Position numbers and translations under genes: made by a program
In this document: positions 14,474 through 23,274 of the stretch, piece after piece
Layout: each line of letters begins with the position of its first letter
Numbering within the stretch: the stretch's first letter is position 1
DNA from: Sipunculus nudus
Taxonomy: Eukaryota; Annelida; Sipuncula; Golfingiida; Sipunculidae
Assembly (NCBI GenBank): GCA_026874595.1
Contig: CM049322.1
Span: 53,533,386-53,597,385 of the forward strand
Direction: 5' to 3'
Length of the DNA stretch: 64,000 bases
The notes under the pieces: model-generated
Seen by the model: the letters and a program-made list of their open reading frames with translations, nothing else
The model's database searches: none
What the model was told of the DNA's origin: nothing

Positions 14474-14689
14474 GTAAGTATTTATAATTCAGAGAAACTT
14501 CTGTCTTTATTTTTTTAGTGAGCCTGTGAGTTTAAAAGATGGTGTGGCATTCTCCATCAATCATCATCTGTATGTTTACCCATACTATCTCAAAATGAGG
14601 TGGAGCTGACATCACTAAATTTAATGCAAAAATCAGTCAACTGTAAAACTCTGTTGGACTGAGTTTATTAGGGCCCCGCTTGACAAGTG

Positions 14690-15415
14690 GGTGCCCTATA
14701 GTGATCACCGTGTCAGTCCGTCAATCCGTCCTTCCGTCAGTGACACTTTCTTTCACACACGATAACTCAACAACAACAAACTGATTGGTACCTATTAGGG
14801 CTCCAGACCTATTAAATTACAAACTTGTTGGAATTCCAATATGGCTGCCACAGCCCAAACCCTGATTTTCTTTCATGCTTGATTACTCCACAACAACTTA
14901 CTGCAGCCTTCCCAAATTCACAGGAATGATTGGTACCTTAAGCTCCAGACCTATTGAATAACAGAATTGTTGGAATTACAATATGGCAACCACAGCCCAA
15001 ACGCTGATTTTCTTTCACGCGCGATAACTCAACAACAACATATTGGAGCTTTCCCAAATTCACCGGACTGATTGGCACCTATCAGGGCTCCAGATCTGTC
15101 GAATTACAGACTTGTCGGAATTTCAATATGACCGCCACAGCCCAAACGCTGATTTTCTTTCGTTTATAACTCAGCAACAACATACTGCAGCTTTAAGTTC
15201 CCAAATTCACAGGGATGATTGGTACCTATAAGGGATCCAGACCTGTTGAATTACAGACCTGTCGGTATTCCAATATGGCTGCCACAGCCCAATGGCTGAT
15301 TTTCTTTTGCACACAATAACTTAACAACAACCTGCTGCAGCTTTCCCAATTTCACAGGGATCATTGGTGCCTATGAGGGCTCCAGATTTATTGAATTACA
15401 GACTGGCTCAAAATC
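14690..15415. repeat. ~143-bp tandem repeat, copy 2
   Basis: Same repeat family and order as 9810..10670, with about one unit fewer. Confidence 0.85.
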
Positions 15416-15611
15416 AAATATGGCTAACAGATTACATTCGGTGATTTTCAATTGTACACATTATATCAGACATATCTTCTTTAATATCATTTGATCCAGT
15501 AGGACTTTTTCCCTCATGCATATGGATAAAAAACCTGTTTCTGTTTGTCATATTTTTCAAATTTTACTTAATTTTTCACCCATGTGTAAACTACCCAGTC
15601 AAGACGTGAGC

Positions 15612-16266
15612 TAACCTCAAGATCAGTGTGATATCATAAGAGAGTCACGGATGTGAGTTCATAACTATGAACCAACTGTGAACTCATGATTAGGTCACTG
15701 CAGTGAGTTCATGTCTATAACACAACAGTGAGTTCACAGTGATATCACACTGCAGGATGACATAAAAAAATGTGACACCACAGTGAATTCACAACCGTGA
15801 GCTCACAGTGATATCATGGCATGAGTTCATATCTGTTACACATCAGTGAGTTCACAGTGATATCACAGGATGACATAAAAAATGTGACACCACGGTGAAT
15901 TCACAACCGTGAGCTCACAGTGATATCATGGCATGAGTTCATATCTGTTACACATCAGTGAGTTCACAGTGATATCACAGGATGACATAAAAAATGAGAC
16001 ACCACGCTGAATTTGCAACCGTGAGCTCACACTGATATCATGGCATGAGTTCATGTCTGTTGCACAACAGTGAGTTCACAGTGATATCATAGGATGACAT
16101 AAAAAATGTAATCACCACGGTGAATTTCATAACGGTGAACTTACAGCGATATAATTGCATGAGTTCATGTCTGTTACACATCAGTGAGTTCACAGTGATA
16201 TCACAGGATGACATTAAAAATGTAATCACCACGGTGAATTTCATAACGGTGAACTTACAGCGATAT
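15612..16266. repeat. ~115-bp satellite array, copy 2
   Basis: About five to six units of the satellite at 10875..13072, cut off abruptly at about 16266. Confidence 0.85.
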
Positions 16267-17305
16267 AATTGGTGATCATTGGTGCCTATGAGGGCTCCAG
16301 ATTTATTGAATTACAGACTGGCTCAAAATCAAATATGGCTAACAGATTATATTCGGTGACTTTTCTATTGCACACATTATTTCAGACATATCTTCTTTAA
16401 TATCATTTGATCCAGTCGGATTTTTTCCCTCATGCATATGGATAAAAAACCTGTTTCTGTTTGTCATATTTTTCAAATTTTTCAAAACATTTTTTCACTT
16501 ATGTGTAAACTAGTCCAGCAGAAATGCAGGGCCCTCTGAGGACCATTGTCCGTCCACATCTAGTTTTTTTAGCTATTTGCTTTGACTTGGGTTTTCAAGG
16601 AAAAATCTAAAAAAAAAATTTTAAATCTTCTCCAAAACTGTTCATACAATTTATTCAATATTTTATAGAATTAATTGTCAATTGTGCAAATCTTACCAAT
16701 ACGGTGCATTTTGGCTGAGTTGCAAAAGCTGTACTTAGTCATTTGGCCAATTAAAATCTCAGATGTTGGCTTCCCCAAATTTGATACAAATGTTGGTCAC
16801 ATGATTGATGATGAGTCATGTTTGAAATCAAGGTATCGGTGGTGCCACCCGCAGTGACCACTTTTGTCATTGTTCATCAGTACATTAACCCACAGTATCT
16901 CCGGAACAGCAGGAGCCAGCATACCAGGTATTACTAACTGTAGAGGTAATTACAAAGTTTAGAACTTCAACAGACACAGAAAATCCACTTATATCATAAT
17001 TGCAGCACCAATAAATAAGATACAAGGATGAAAACAGAGTCAATTAATGTTAAAGGAATCTAGCAGTGTTCTAAAGATGAAGTAAGATCAGAATCTGACA
17101 AAATTATAGGGACCTAGGCAGGGCTAGAATTGTAATTGGTGGGCGTTATTCTGACCTAGAACGGGCTAAAACTGCCAATATATACTGATCCCACCAATGC
17201 CTTCCGAAGGAACAGATTCATTGATTATTTGTTTACATCTCAGTTGACCTAGTTTTGGGCCAAATATCAGCCACAAATAATGATTCATGCTTAAGCGACT
17301 GATTC
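16267..17305. other. host spacer before the Polinton
   Basis: Noncoding. The first ~230 bases repeat the end of the 143-bp repeat region; nothing recognisable is seen in the rest. Confidence 0.5.
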
Positions 17306-17311
17306 AACAAA
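17306..17311. repeat. left target site duplication AACAAA
   Basis: The six bases immediately before the left terminal repeat are identical to 48910..48915. A 6-bp duplication is the established length for Polinton integrases. Confidence 0.95.
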
Positions 17312-17660
17312 AGTAGTGTATGTAACTATTTGGCCCATTTTTTGGGAAAATTTGGCCCATTTTTAGCCCTATTTTGATTGGTGGGGAGTTTGGCCCATTT
17401 TGAATCCTGGCTTCTGATTGGTCAATAGGGTGGGCTTCTCATGCATATTAATGAGCTGGTGTGACGTCACGAGAGTGAGCGTCCTCTGGCGGCGGGACGA
17501 TAAATTATTAATGAAAGTGTTAATGACGGGTTGGTTTTGATTAATGCCGGGTGTCGCCCCCTGGTGGTATGATGAGAAAGCATTAATGAAAGTGTTAATT
17601 GACCGGTTGGTTTTAATTAAGGCAGCGTGTCGCCCCCTGGCGGCGTGATGGAAAATTATT
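17312..17660 (+). repeat. left terminal inverted repeat (349 bp)
   Basis: Aligned base by base with the reverse complement of 48561..48909, I find no mismatch; identity stops sharply after GAAAATTATT. Inside it are three TTTGGCCCATTTT boxes near the tip, two CCAAT-type boxes, a palindromic GTGACGTCAC and about 2.5 copies of a ~78-bp direct repeat carrying CCCTGGYGG words. The terminal AGTAGT is a trinucleotide repeat. Confidence 0.97.
17461..17643 (+). promoter_or_regulatory. CRE palindrome and three CTCF-like motifs, left TIR
   Basis: GTGACGTCAC at 17461..17470 contains a perfect CREB/ATF site. CGCCCCCTGGTGG (17555..17567) and CGCCCCCTGGCGG (17631..17643) match the core of the metazoan CTCF motif; GTCCTCTGGCGGC (17481..17493) is a weaker third. 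All lie in the ~78-bp direct repeat. Binding is inferred from motif likeness only. Confidence 0.5.
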
Positions 17661-17727
17661 TGAGATGGTGTGAACTTGTGGATGATTTTGAAATGAATAA
17701 TAAGACGAGGTTGTGAGGAACAAATAG

Positions 17728-17733
17728 TTTTAT
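17728..17733 (-). terminator. polyadenylation signal AATAAA
   Basis: AATAAA on the minus strand about 125 bases past the stop of the 270-residue gene, between that gene and the left TIR. Confidence 0.6.
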
Positions 17734-17857
17734 TCTGAAAAATACAAAACCTTGAACATGAAATAAAATCATCTTAACCTGACCAATTACATCGTGTCTG
17801 TTGTGAAAATGCAAAATTAAATGTCTCTATTAGAGACAGAAAAATGAAATGTCTTTT

Positions 17858-18670
17858 TTAATACATCATCGGTTTTCTTCCTTCAGCCTTGCTGTCTGTC
17901 GTTGGAGGGTTGGATTGGGGTTGTCCTGACGGTTTTTCTGTGCGGTTGATGTAGTCGATGATGAAATTCATTTTTTCTCCGTACAGGTCAGCGATATTTT
18001 TGACTGCGACGACGATGTCCTCCACTTTTTCTAGGTCTCTGTCGAAGGCCTGAAAGGAGTCTTTGATATTGTGTGCCATGTTGAGGAGTTTATCGTGGTA
18101 TTCTGTCAGGTCTTGCATTTGATTTTTTTCTGACGTTTTCACGGTTGCTTTTCCTCTGCTGGGTGTTTTAGCCTGAGAAGTGCTTGGTTTGGGTTCTATG
18201 GTGTCGTTGCTTTTTCTCTTGTTTTGTTTCGTGGTTTTCTTTTCCTCAGATGTTTGTTTCTTTTTTTCGTCAGCCTTTTGTTTCTGAGCCGGCGCTTCAG
18301 TTTTTTCTTTTTTTGGTGTGTTTTTCTTTCTGCGCTTGGTAGGCGGGATGGTTTTGGTATCCACAGTTCCAGCTCGGGTCGGTATAGCATCAGAAGCAGC
18401 AGCAGTGGCTGCGGCGGCGGCGTTAGCTGGAGGTCCCGGAACAGTTGTAGTGGGTTTATCACTGTTGGTGATTATTTGTGTGCATTCCCAACAGCCTTGG
18501 CTATGGCACAAATCTTCTGGCCCTTGTTCTGGTACAGCAGGACTGGAGTTTTGTGGCATGTCGGGTTGACTTGTGGGGATCAAGTTGTTTTTTATCCACT
18601 CTTCCAGTTGGTCAGCTACTGTAATCGTTTCTGTGTGAAGGGCAGCGCTTTGTAGTTGCATCTGAGCCAT
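17858..18670 (-). CDS. lysine-rich disordered protein with C-terminal helical region (270 aa)
   Basis: I do not recognise a family. The first ~50 residues look folded or helical and are followed by Pro/Ala-rich linkers with an alanine run. Residues ~105-180 are a very lysine-rich stretch with KRRKK and KKEK clusters suited to nuclear import or DNA binding. Residues ~185-250 are predicted helical with heptad-like spacing (EYHDKLLNMAHNIKDSF), then a polar tail. It is the gene nearest the left TIR and reads toward it. Its promoter has a TATA-like CCTATAAGA about 45 bases before the ATG, an ACCGGAAG motif and an NRF-1-type palindrome. An accessory or early nuclear protein is plausible but unproven. 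Confidence 0.75.
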   Translation of the reverse strand: MAQMQLQSAALHTETITVADQLEEWIKNNLIPTSQPDMPQNSSPAVPEQGPEDLCHSQGCWECTQIITNSDKPTTTVPGPPANAAAAATAAASDAIPTRAGTVDTKTIPPTKRRKKNTPKKEKTEAPAQKQKADEKKKQTSEEKKTTKQNKRKSNDTIEPKPSTSQAKTPSRGKATVKTSEKNQMQDLTEYHDKLLNMAHNIKDSFQAFDRDLEKVEDIVVAVKNIADLYGEKMNFIIDYINRTEKPSGQPQSNPPTTDSKAEGRKPMMY

Positions 18671-18779
18671 GTCGGGTCGAGAGAGCGAGTATGAAGTGGT
18701 GTGGTGAAGTGTGATGTCTTATAGGCATTCTCACCGGAAGCAGCCCGGGAAAACTCAACGCGCATGCGCGAACCTCCCG
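18671..18779 (-). promoter_or_regulatory. promoter of the 270-aa gene with TATA, ETS and NRF-1-type motifs
   Basis: Read on the minus strand: TATA-like CCTATAAGA at 18717..18725, an ETS core at 18733..18740 (ACCGGAAG on plus) and the perfect palindrome CGCGCATGCGCG at 18759..18770, which fits the NRF-1 consensus. The same motif set recurs at the other non-virion gene promoters. Confidence 0.6.
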
Positions 18780-19301
18780 TCAGCGCGTCAAGGTTCCTTT
18801 GTAGACAGATTCACTGAGGTCATCGGGTACACTGAGGTCACAGTAGTGCACCTGTGTGAAAGAGTTGTCATCAGTCGGGTCTTTCTCAATGACAGTGTAA
18901 ACGTATTCATTTCGGAATGGTTTGAGTTGGCAATAGTTGGTGAGCAAGAACCAGTCGCATTGCCAGTTATTGAAGGGTTCACCGTTATGCGTGGGTACTG
19001 TTTGTCCCGGGCAGCCTTTTTCTTCTTCTGACTGATAGCCGACGTAGCGATGGGCGATGGGATGTGGCCTGCACCATTGTTCAACGATTCCTTCCAGCGT
19101 GTTAGGCCAGCGATTTTTATCTCTTTGCAGTGTGTCTTTATTGGTTTGTATTTGGATGTTTTTTATGTGCGCGTTTAAAAGATGGTATGCGCATTTTCTT
19201 CTACAGCAGGTCAAGTTTATTTTCATCAGAAAAGCGAGCCCGTGATGCCATCTCCTAGTTTGTTCAGTGCGGGGTTTCAGCCCAGTACATGTAGTTGTCA
19301 T
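18780..19301 (-). CDS. Cys/His-containing small protein of unknown function (173 aa)
   Basis: Unrecognised. It begins with ATG at 19301, about 45 bases after a TATA-like CCTATAAAG. The N-terminal ~50 residues are basic with a CCRRKC cluster; the middle holds WCRPHPIAHRYVGY and the second half has spaced cysteines and tryptophans (WQCDWFLLTNYCQLKPF), suggesting a compact, possibly metal-binding fold. The C-terminus is acidic. It reads the same way as its neighbours, and its promoter is the richest in ETS motifs in the element. The frame is intact over 173 codons, which supports a real gene. A start at the internal Met-27 is possible. Confidence 0.65.
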   Translation of the reverse strand: MTTTCTGLKPRTEQTRRWHHGLAFLMKINLTCCRRKCAYHLLNAHIKNIQIQTNKDTLQRDKNRWPNTLEGIVEQWCRPHPIAHRYVGYQSEEEKGCPGQTVPTHNGEPFNNWQCDWFLLTNYCQLKPFRNEYVYTVIEKDPTDDNSFTQVHYCDLSVPDDLSESVYKGTLTR

Positions 19302-19402
19302 ATTGTCGGGAAAGTGTGAGTAAAAGCGTAGGCGCGGGTTTTCTTTATAGGTGCGGGTACCGGAAGTGGCACCGGAAGTAAACCGGAAAAATTACAAAGG
19401 GG
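19302..19402 (-). promoter_or_regulatory. promoter with three clustered ETS-type motifs
   Basis: ACCGGAAGT at 19359..19367 and 19371..19379, plus ACCGGAAAA at 19382..19390, lie just upstream of a TATA-like CCTATAAAG (19343..19351) and the ATG at 19301. ACCGGAAGT is the optimal ETS/GABP site in animals. Confidence 0.65.
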
Positions 19403-20698
19403 TTATATTTCTTCATGTATAGGTCTGAAATGCAATTGCATGAACATTTCACCCCCCGGGACAAATACTGTATTGAATCCTGTGGGGTGTTTGAATTGAA
19501 AATTCAAATCAGAGTACCACCCGGTTCGGCATCCGTGGTAACCCGGAGTAGTAGGTACCTGGTGAAACGTGGATGAGATCTCTTCACGTATGCTGCTGAC
19601 CGGAACGTTGTAACTGTAGTATGGATAATTTTTCACCATGGTGTCATATATGGTGTGTTCGTCTCTGTTGGCGTTTGCTTCGGCTCTGGCGTGAATAGTG
19701 GCCAGGATGCGTTCAGGGCCTCGGTTTTCTTTTTTATCTGGTGCTGTGGATGTGTTTTCGCTGAACGTATCAGGGTCCGTAAAATCAGTGTGGATTTCAA
19801 GCACATTTTCCGTTTCATTGGGATACACTTGTTTCTGTGTAACGGGTGGATGGTGTATTTGGAAAGATGCGCTGGTTGCCACACCAACCCCGCCGCTCGA
19901 TTTTCTTATAGTGTAAGTACCTACCTTGTACTGTTTTTGTATTTGTTCAGTCCCTGCACTGGTCCACTGGTTTTTAAAGTGGTTGTCACCAGATATTACG
20001 AACCTAGCTATATTTGCTGTTGCGTCAGTTTCATTTTCATCTGGGGCTGTGAGGTCGCTTAGGAACCCCATAATGTACTGCAATTTTGGGTGCAATTCTA
20101 CTCTGTATTCATGTCTTTTAACATTTTCTCCAGTCCCTTGTCCCTTTTGTGTGGCCGGGAACATGAAACCGTGCGAGATGTTGTATTTGGTGCTGTCGGC
20201 ACCCGCAGATTCTTTGAATGTGGTTTTGTGCACCTTCAGCAGACCTACAGTGTTTTGTTCGTGTGAAGTCCCGGTCATATTTAGCTTATCTTTTTGACTA
20301 TTGATATGTTGGACTGCGTTTTTTAACGCTTTCCAGAAACCGAACCTGGTTACTGAAACAATGGTACTCTTTCCCCAACCTGTAAAATCGTAAAGGCGGG
20401 GATAGTACCCCGGTTCCACAAAAGCTTCGGCCGTGTGTTCACTCAAGGTTTCCCGAGTAGATTTTTTTTTCACCGTGTGTGTAAAACGGATCCAACATTC
20501 ATTTTCGTGTACGTTGTACCATGCGCTGGGAAAAGACAAACGTGTTAATGATATTTCCCACGGGCCACAACGTGGTTCCAGGTAGAAGTTTGGTGTGAGC
20601 TTAAAGTTGAAACAACCATTTTCTGGGGTGTATTTCCTGACATCTCTTTGGAGACTGACGTAAAAACTTTTTGTCCGGTGTATAGTCGGGTCCGCCAT
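19403..20698 (-). CDS. WYNV-family virion protein, putative penton/minor capsid, paralogue A (431 aa)
   Basis: The start is ATG at 20698; the open frame extends further upstream only through a TTG and a lysine run. The N-terminal part has GPWEISLTRLSFPSAWYNV and later EPGYYPRLYDF; the C-terminal part has TGWYSDLNFQFKHPTGFN and GGEMFMQLHFRP. Polinton/adintovirus proteins proposed as minor (penton) capsid share the W-E-V/I...P..WYNV segment and a C-terminal strand ending in a LHFR-like motif. It is clearly paralogous along its whole length to the adjacent 427-aa protein, so the pair arose by tandem duplication. A 19-A tract lies 6 bases before the ATG. The penton assignment is inferred from family resemblance. 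Confidence 0.7.
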   Translation of the reverse strand: MADPTIHRTKSFYVSLQRDVRKYTPENGCFNFKLTPNFYLEPRCGPWEISLTRLSFPSAWYNVHENECWIRFTHTVKKKSTRETLSEHTAEAFVEPGYYPRLYDFTGWGKSTIVSVTRFGFWKALKNAVQHINSQKDKLNMTGTSHEQNTVGLLKVHKTTFKESAGADSTKYNISHGFMFPATQKGQGTGENVKRHEYRVELHPKLQYIMGFLSDLTAPDENETDATANIARFVISGDNHFKNQWTSAGTEQIQKQYKVGTYTIRKSSGGVGVATSASFQIHHPPVTQKQVYPNETENVLEIHTDFTDPDTFSENTSTAPDKKENRGPERILATIHARAEANANRDEHTIYDTMVKNYPYYSYNVPVSSIREEISSTFHQVPTTPGYHGCRTGWYSDLNFQFKHPTGFNTVFVPGGEMFMQLHFRPIHEEI

Positions 20699-20703
20699 GG
20701 CTG

Positions 20704-20722
20704 TTTTTTTTTTTTTTTTTTT
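20704..20722 (-). promoter_or_regulatory. A19 tract in the leader of paralogue A
   Basis: Nineteen T on plus, i.e. A19 on the coding strand, sits between the TATA box (20744..20753) and the ATG at 20698. The expected transcription start falls within or near it. Confidence 0.6.
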
Positions 20723-20743
20723 AAATTCGCAATGCGTGATTTG

Positions 20744-20753
20744 CTTTTTATAG
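20744..20753 (-). promoter_or_regulatory. TATA box of paralogue A, overlapping the stop of paralogue B
   Basis: CTATAAAAAG on the minus strand; its TAA (20750..20748) is the stop codon of the 427-aa gene. Confidence 0.75.
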
Positions 20754-22031
20754 CCTGCGCTTACGCTTGGGTCGGAAATAAAGTTGCATGAAAAGTTCAC
20801 CTCCAGGGATGAAACGAGTTTTGTACCCGCTAGGGTGTTTGAAATCAAATTGTAATCTACTGTACCAACCGGAACGGCACCTGTGGTACTGGTGAAATGG
20901 GACGTGGTATTCTACCGTAGAGGACAGAATTTCGCGGATTGTGCTATGGGCCGCATTGTAGTTGTAAGAAGGGAACTTTGCGCTCATCGCGTCAATGACT
21001 GTGTCTTCTTTCCGATTGGCATTAGCCTCAGGTATAGCGTGGAACGTAGCCAACACACGTTCGGGACCGCATTGGCCTTGTGGGGATGGAGGTTGGCTTT
21101 CGCGAAACGTGTCGGGTTCCGTGAAATCCGTATGTATTTCCAGAATGCATTCCATTTCGTTGGGTCTGAGTTGCAGTTGTGGTATACACGTATGGTGGAT
21201 TTGGTGAGGGATATTAGCTGGGCTTGTAGTTTGATTATCTGACAGGTTTTCAGATAAGTAGCTTTTAATTGGGTTTCGTTTGGGATCAACAAACCACCCC
21301 CACCCGTCATCGTAATCCAAGACAAAGTTATGTTTGCAGTGTTGATCACTCGACACTGTTCCGTCGTCAGGTGGGGGCGGTTGTTTAAAACTGGTTCTTT
21401 TGAATCCTATCATGCAAGCTAGTTTTCTAGACAAACGTAACTCGAAGCTGTGGTTGGTTTCATTTTTTGGGAATGCAATACCCACGTGGATGTTACTTTT
21501 CCATGCTGTCTTTTTGTCGCCACTGATACTTTGCACGTGTAATCGGACTAGGTTGTTATTTTTGCTGTGTTTTGTGTTTGTTAAATTCAGTTGATCTTTT
21601 TGGGACTGAATGGTTTCAAAAGCATCGGCTAGAGCTTTCCATAAGCCAAATTCCAAGCATGGTTTAATAGATGCAGTATCACTACCTGAAAATTTACCCT
21701 CAATAGAGCCAAAGTTGTAGATGCGCGGGTAATACCCCGGTGCCACAGAAGCTTCCACAGTGTATTCGACAGGTTCTCCCTCACCTGATGAATCAATGTG
21801 TGTGAATCGTATCCTACATTCGTTTTCGTGGACGTTGTACCAGGAACTGGGAAACATTAAACGGGTGAGCGCCACTTCCCATTCCCCGGAGCGTGGATCT
21901 AAATACAAATTGGGGTTTAGATCAAATATCAATTGGCTTCCGTTTTCCAAAACATTTTGGTTATACTTTGTGTGGTCCCCTTTAAGGTTCAAATAGAACC
22001 CTCGGGTTTGGCAAAGCGTTGGGTCAGCCAT
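20748..22031 (-). CDS. WYNV-family virion protein, putative penton/minor capsid, paralogue B (427 aa)
   Basis: The start is ATG at 22031; codons before it lack an ATG. Residues ~50-70 contain GEWEVALTRLMFPSSWYNV, followed by VAPGYYPRIYNF and FGLWKALADAFE. The middle has RKLACMIGFKRT, resembling the LA.MLGF segment of the family, and the end has CRSGWYSRLQFDFKHPSGY and GGELFMQLYFRPKRKRRL. Paralogue A aligns throughout. A TATATAAAA box lies about 45 bases before the ATG. Two adjacent copies with ~40-50 percent similarity by eye suggest specialised roles, for example a vertex protein and a spike-like version (inference). Confidence 0.72.
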   Translation of the reverse strand: MADPTLCQTRGFYLNLKGDHTKYNQNVLENGSQLIFDLNPNLYLDPRSGEWEVALTRLMFPSSWYNVHENECRIRFTHIDSSGEGEPVEYTVEASVAPGYYPRIYNFGSIEGKFSGSDTASIKPCLEFGLWKALADAFETIQSQKDQLNLTNTKHSKNNNLVRLHVQSISGDKKTAWKSNIHVGIAFPKNETNHSFELRLSRKLACMIGFKRTSFKQPPPPDDGTVSSDQHCKHNFVLDYDDGWGWFVDPKRNPIKSYLSENLSDNQTTSPANIPHQIHHTCIPQLQLRPNEMECILEIHTDFTEPDTFRESQPPSPQGQCGPERVLATFHAIPEANANRKEDTVIDAMSAKFPSYNYNAAHSTIREILSSTVEYHVPFHQYHRCRSGWYSRLQFDFKHPSGYKTRFIPGGELFMQLYFRPKRKRRL

Positions 22032-22075
22032 ACGGTGCTTTTTTTCAAAATAAATATTTTTGGGAGTTGTTGGTG

Positions 22076-22085
22076 TTTTTATATA
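22076..22085 (-). promoter_or_regulatory. TATA box of paralogue B
   Basis: TATATAAAAA on the minus strand, about 45 bases before the ATG at 22031. Confidence 0.75.
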
Positions 22086-22176
22086 CAATCGTCACCCTCA
22101 CGCACACACACACACACACACACACAATTTTTGAAAAGAGAAAGTGAGTCAAATTTTTTGCGAACTCAAACTTTGA

Positions 22177-22182
22177 TTTATT
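22177..22182 (-). terminator. polyadenylation signal AATAAA
   Basis: Minus-strand AATAAA about 165 bases after the stop of the 227-aa PC4-like gene. Confidence 0.6.
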
Positions 22183-22346
22183 CAAGAAATAAAGAGCAAT
22201 GGGAAAAAAATTACTGTTCTCCCCTCTAACATTGAGGGGATTCGAAATACATAACATATATACATTTTGTTGGGAAAAAAAAAATAAACAATATGAGATC
22301 ATAATCAAAGTACATCTTAGCATAATAAAGTGTCCAACAAGAGTTC

Positions 22347-23030
22347 TCAGTAAGGGGATTCATCGAAGCTGACTGGATCGTTGTTGCACTTCGGGCACTC
22401 CTCGAAGGCTTGGTAGTTTTGATGATCTTCATCACACAAGAATGCGCAGGACATTGCCATGATATCTTCCATTTTGCACAGCAAGTTTTTCCATACGTCG
22501 AAATACAAGGCAGCTCCTTTCTTGCAGGGTCTCCTTTGGCCTTGCTTGGTGTAGTACCATTCACGTATATTCACAATGTTTCTCCAGTTACTGCTGGCTG
22601 ATACACAGACGATTCTTTCCTTGGGATCTGACGGATCACCGGGTGAGAGAGTGAGGCGGTATTCTTTGTTGCGGTCGTGAAACAGTTCATTTAACGAGCT
22701 GTTTATGGCCGTGATGTGGTTGGACAGTTTGGTGATTTCTTCAAGCGTCAGCACGATACATTTCTCTTCAGAAGGTTGGCCGTCAACCCACACTGCGATT
22801 TTAGTGTCCAGGCCGTAAGGTGTGGCATACCAATGTGAACCTTCTCCCCCACCAAGGAATACTTTGCTTGCAGCCACACATTGGTTTGGTGGACCTTCTG
22901 CATTTGTAACATGTTCTAGTTTTCTCTTCTTGATCTCAGGTACAGAAGCAGGAGGAACAGCAGCAGCAGCAGCGGCAGCGGCCCCAGGAACATGTTGTCT
23001 GTTCTCACTTTTTCTGTTGCTATTAAACAT
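22347..23030 (-). CDS. PC4-like single-strand DNA-binding protein (227 aa)
   Basis: Residues ~138-190 read ERIVCVSASSNW, then NIVNIREWYYTKQGQRRPCK, KGAALYFDVWKNLL. The pattern I.IREWY...G...P.KKG..L....W..L is diagnostic of the transcriptional coactivator p15/PC4 domain, a dimeric single-strand DNA-binding fold. Residues ~58-110 end in KCIVLTLEEITKLSNHI, which resembles the second half of the same fold, so the protein may carry two PC4-like units able to pair within one chain (inference). The N-terminus is disordered with an Ala run and KKRKLEH, a likely nuclear signal; the tail has CPKC. Divergent from the 688-aa gene, with a shared ETS-rich promoter. Likely role: replication or transcription of the element. 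Confidence 0.75.
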   Translation of the reverse strand: MFNSNRKSENRQHVPGAAAAAAAAVPPASVPEIKKRKLEHVTNAEGPPNQCVAASKVFLGGGEGSHWYATPYGLDTKIAVWVDGQPSEEKCIVLTLEEITKLSNHITAINSSLNELFHDRNKEYRLTLSPGDPSDPKERIVCVSASSNWRNIVNIREWYYTKQGQRRPCKKGAALYFDVWKNLLCKMEDIMAMSCAFLCDEDHQNYQAFEECPKCNNDPVSFDESPY

Positions 23031-23274
23031 AGTGGCAATTTGTTATCTGCTATCGGCGTGAATGCGAAAGTGGAAACTAATGACTAGCTGGGCTGGCTTG
23101 AAGTGTGAGTGAGCCTCATAGGACCCTTCTTATTTGTACTTGTCAAACCGGAAGTCGCGCGGAAAAATAAAAACTCTAACCGGAAGTGATACGGAAAAAC
23201 TGTGTAGGGGTGATACAATGGACCCGACGTGCAAATGAGATAGGCCCAATGTCTTAAAAAGGTGAACTTGAGTG
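23031..23274. promoter_or_regulatory. bidirectional promoter between the PC4-like and 688-aa genes
   Basis: Divergent genes start at 23030 (minus) and 23275 (plus). Two ACCGGAAGT ETS motifs lie at 23147..23155 and 23179..23187. A TTAAAAAGG TATA variant sits about 22 bases before the plus-strand ATG. No clear TATA is seen for the minus gene. Confidence 0.6.

Larger units (their letters stand above)
13073..16266. repeat. segmental duplication, unit 2
   Basis: Second copy of the block starting at 8384, placed directly after unit 1. Its satellite portion is shorter (15612..16266). It is followed at 16272..16500 by another copy of the sequence found at about 15355..15590, so the junction has been rearranged. 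Confidence 0.85.
22032..22346. other. intergenic UTR/promoter segment with (CA)n
   Basis: Holds the TATA box of paralogue B (22076..22085), a (CA)n microsatellite at about 22101..22124 and the minus-strand AATAAA (22177..22182) of the PC4-like gene. No gene seen. Confidence 0.6.

Noticed and set aside
17133-17180. Possible extension of TIR-like sequence into the left flank (GGGCTAGAATTG, GGGCTAAAACTG)
   Set aside because: Only short word similarity; the exact TIR and TSD boundary at 17312 is decisive.
18224-18655. Plus-strand 143-codon frame opposite the 270-aa gene
   Set aside because: Phe/Ser-rich shadow of the lysine-rich minus-strand gene.
19403-20848. Longer 481-codon frame for WYNV paralogue A
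   Set aside because: The extra 50 codons begin with TTG, run through the A19 tract as poly-lysine and overlap the previous gene. The ATG at 20698 fits the family N-terminus.
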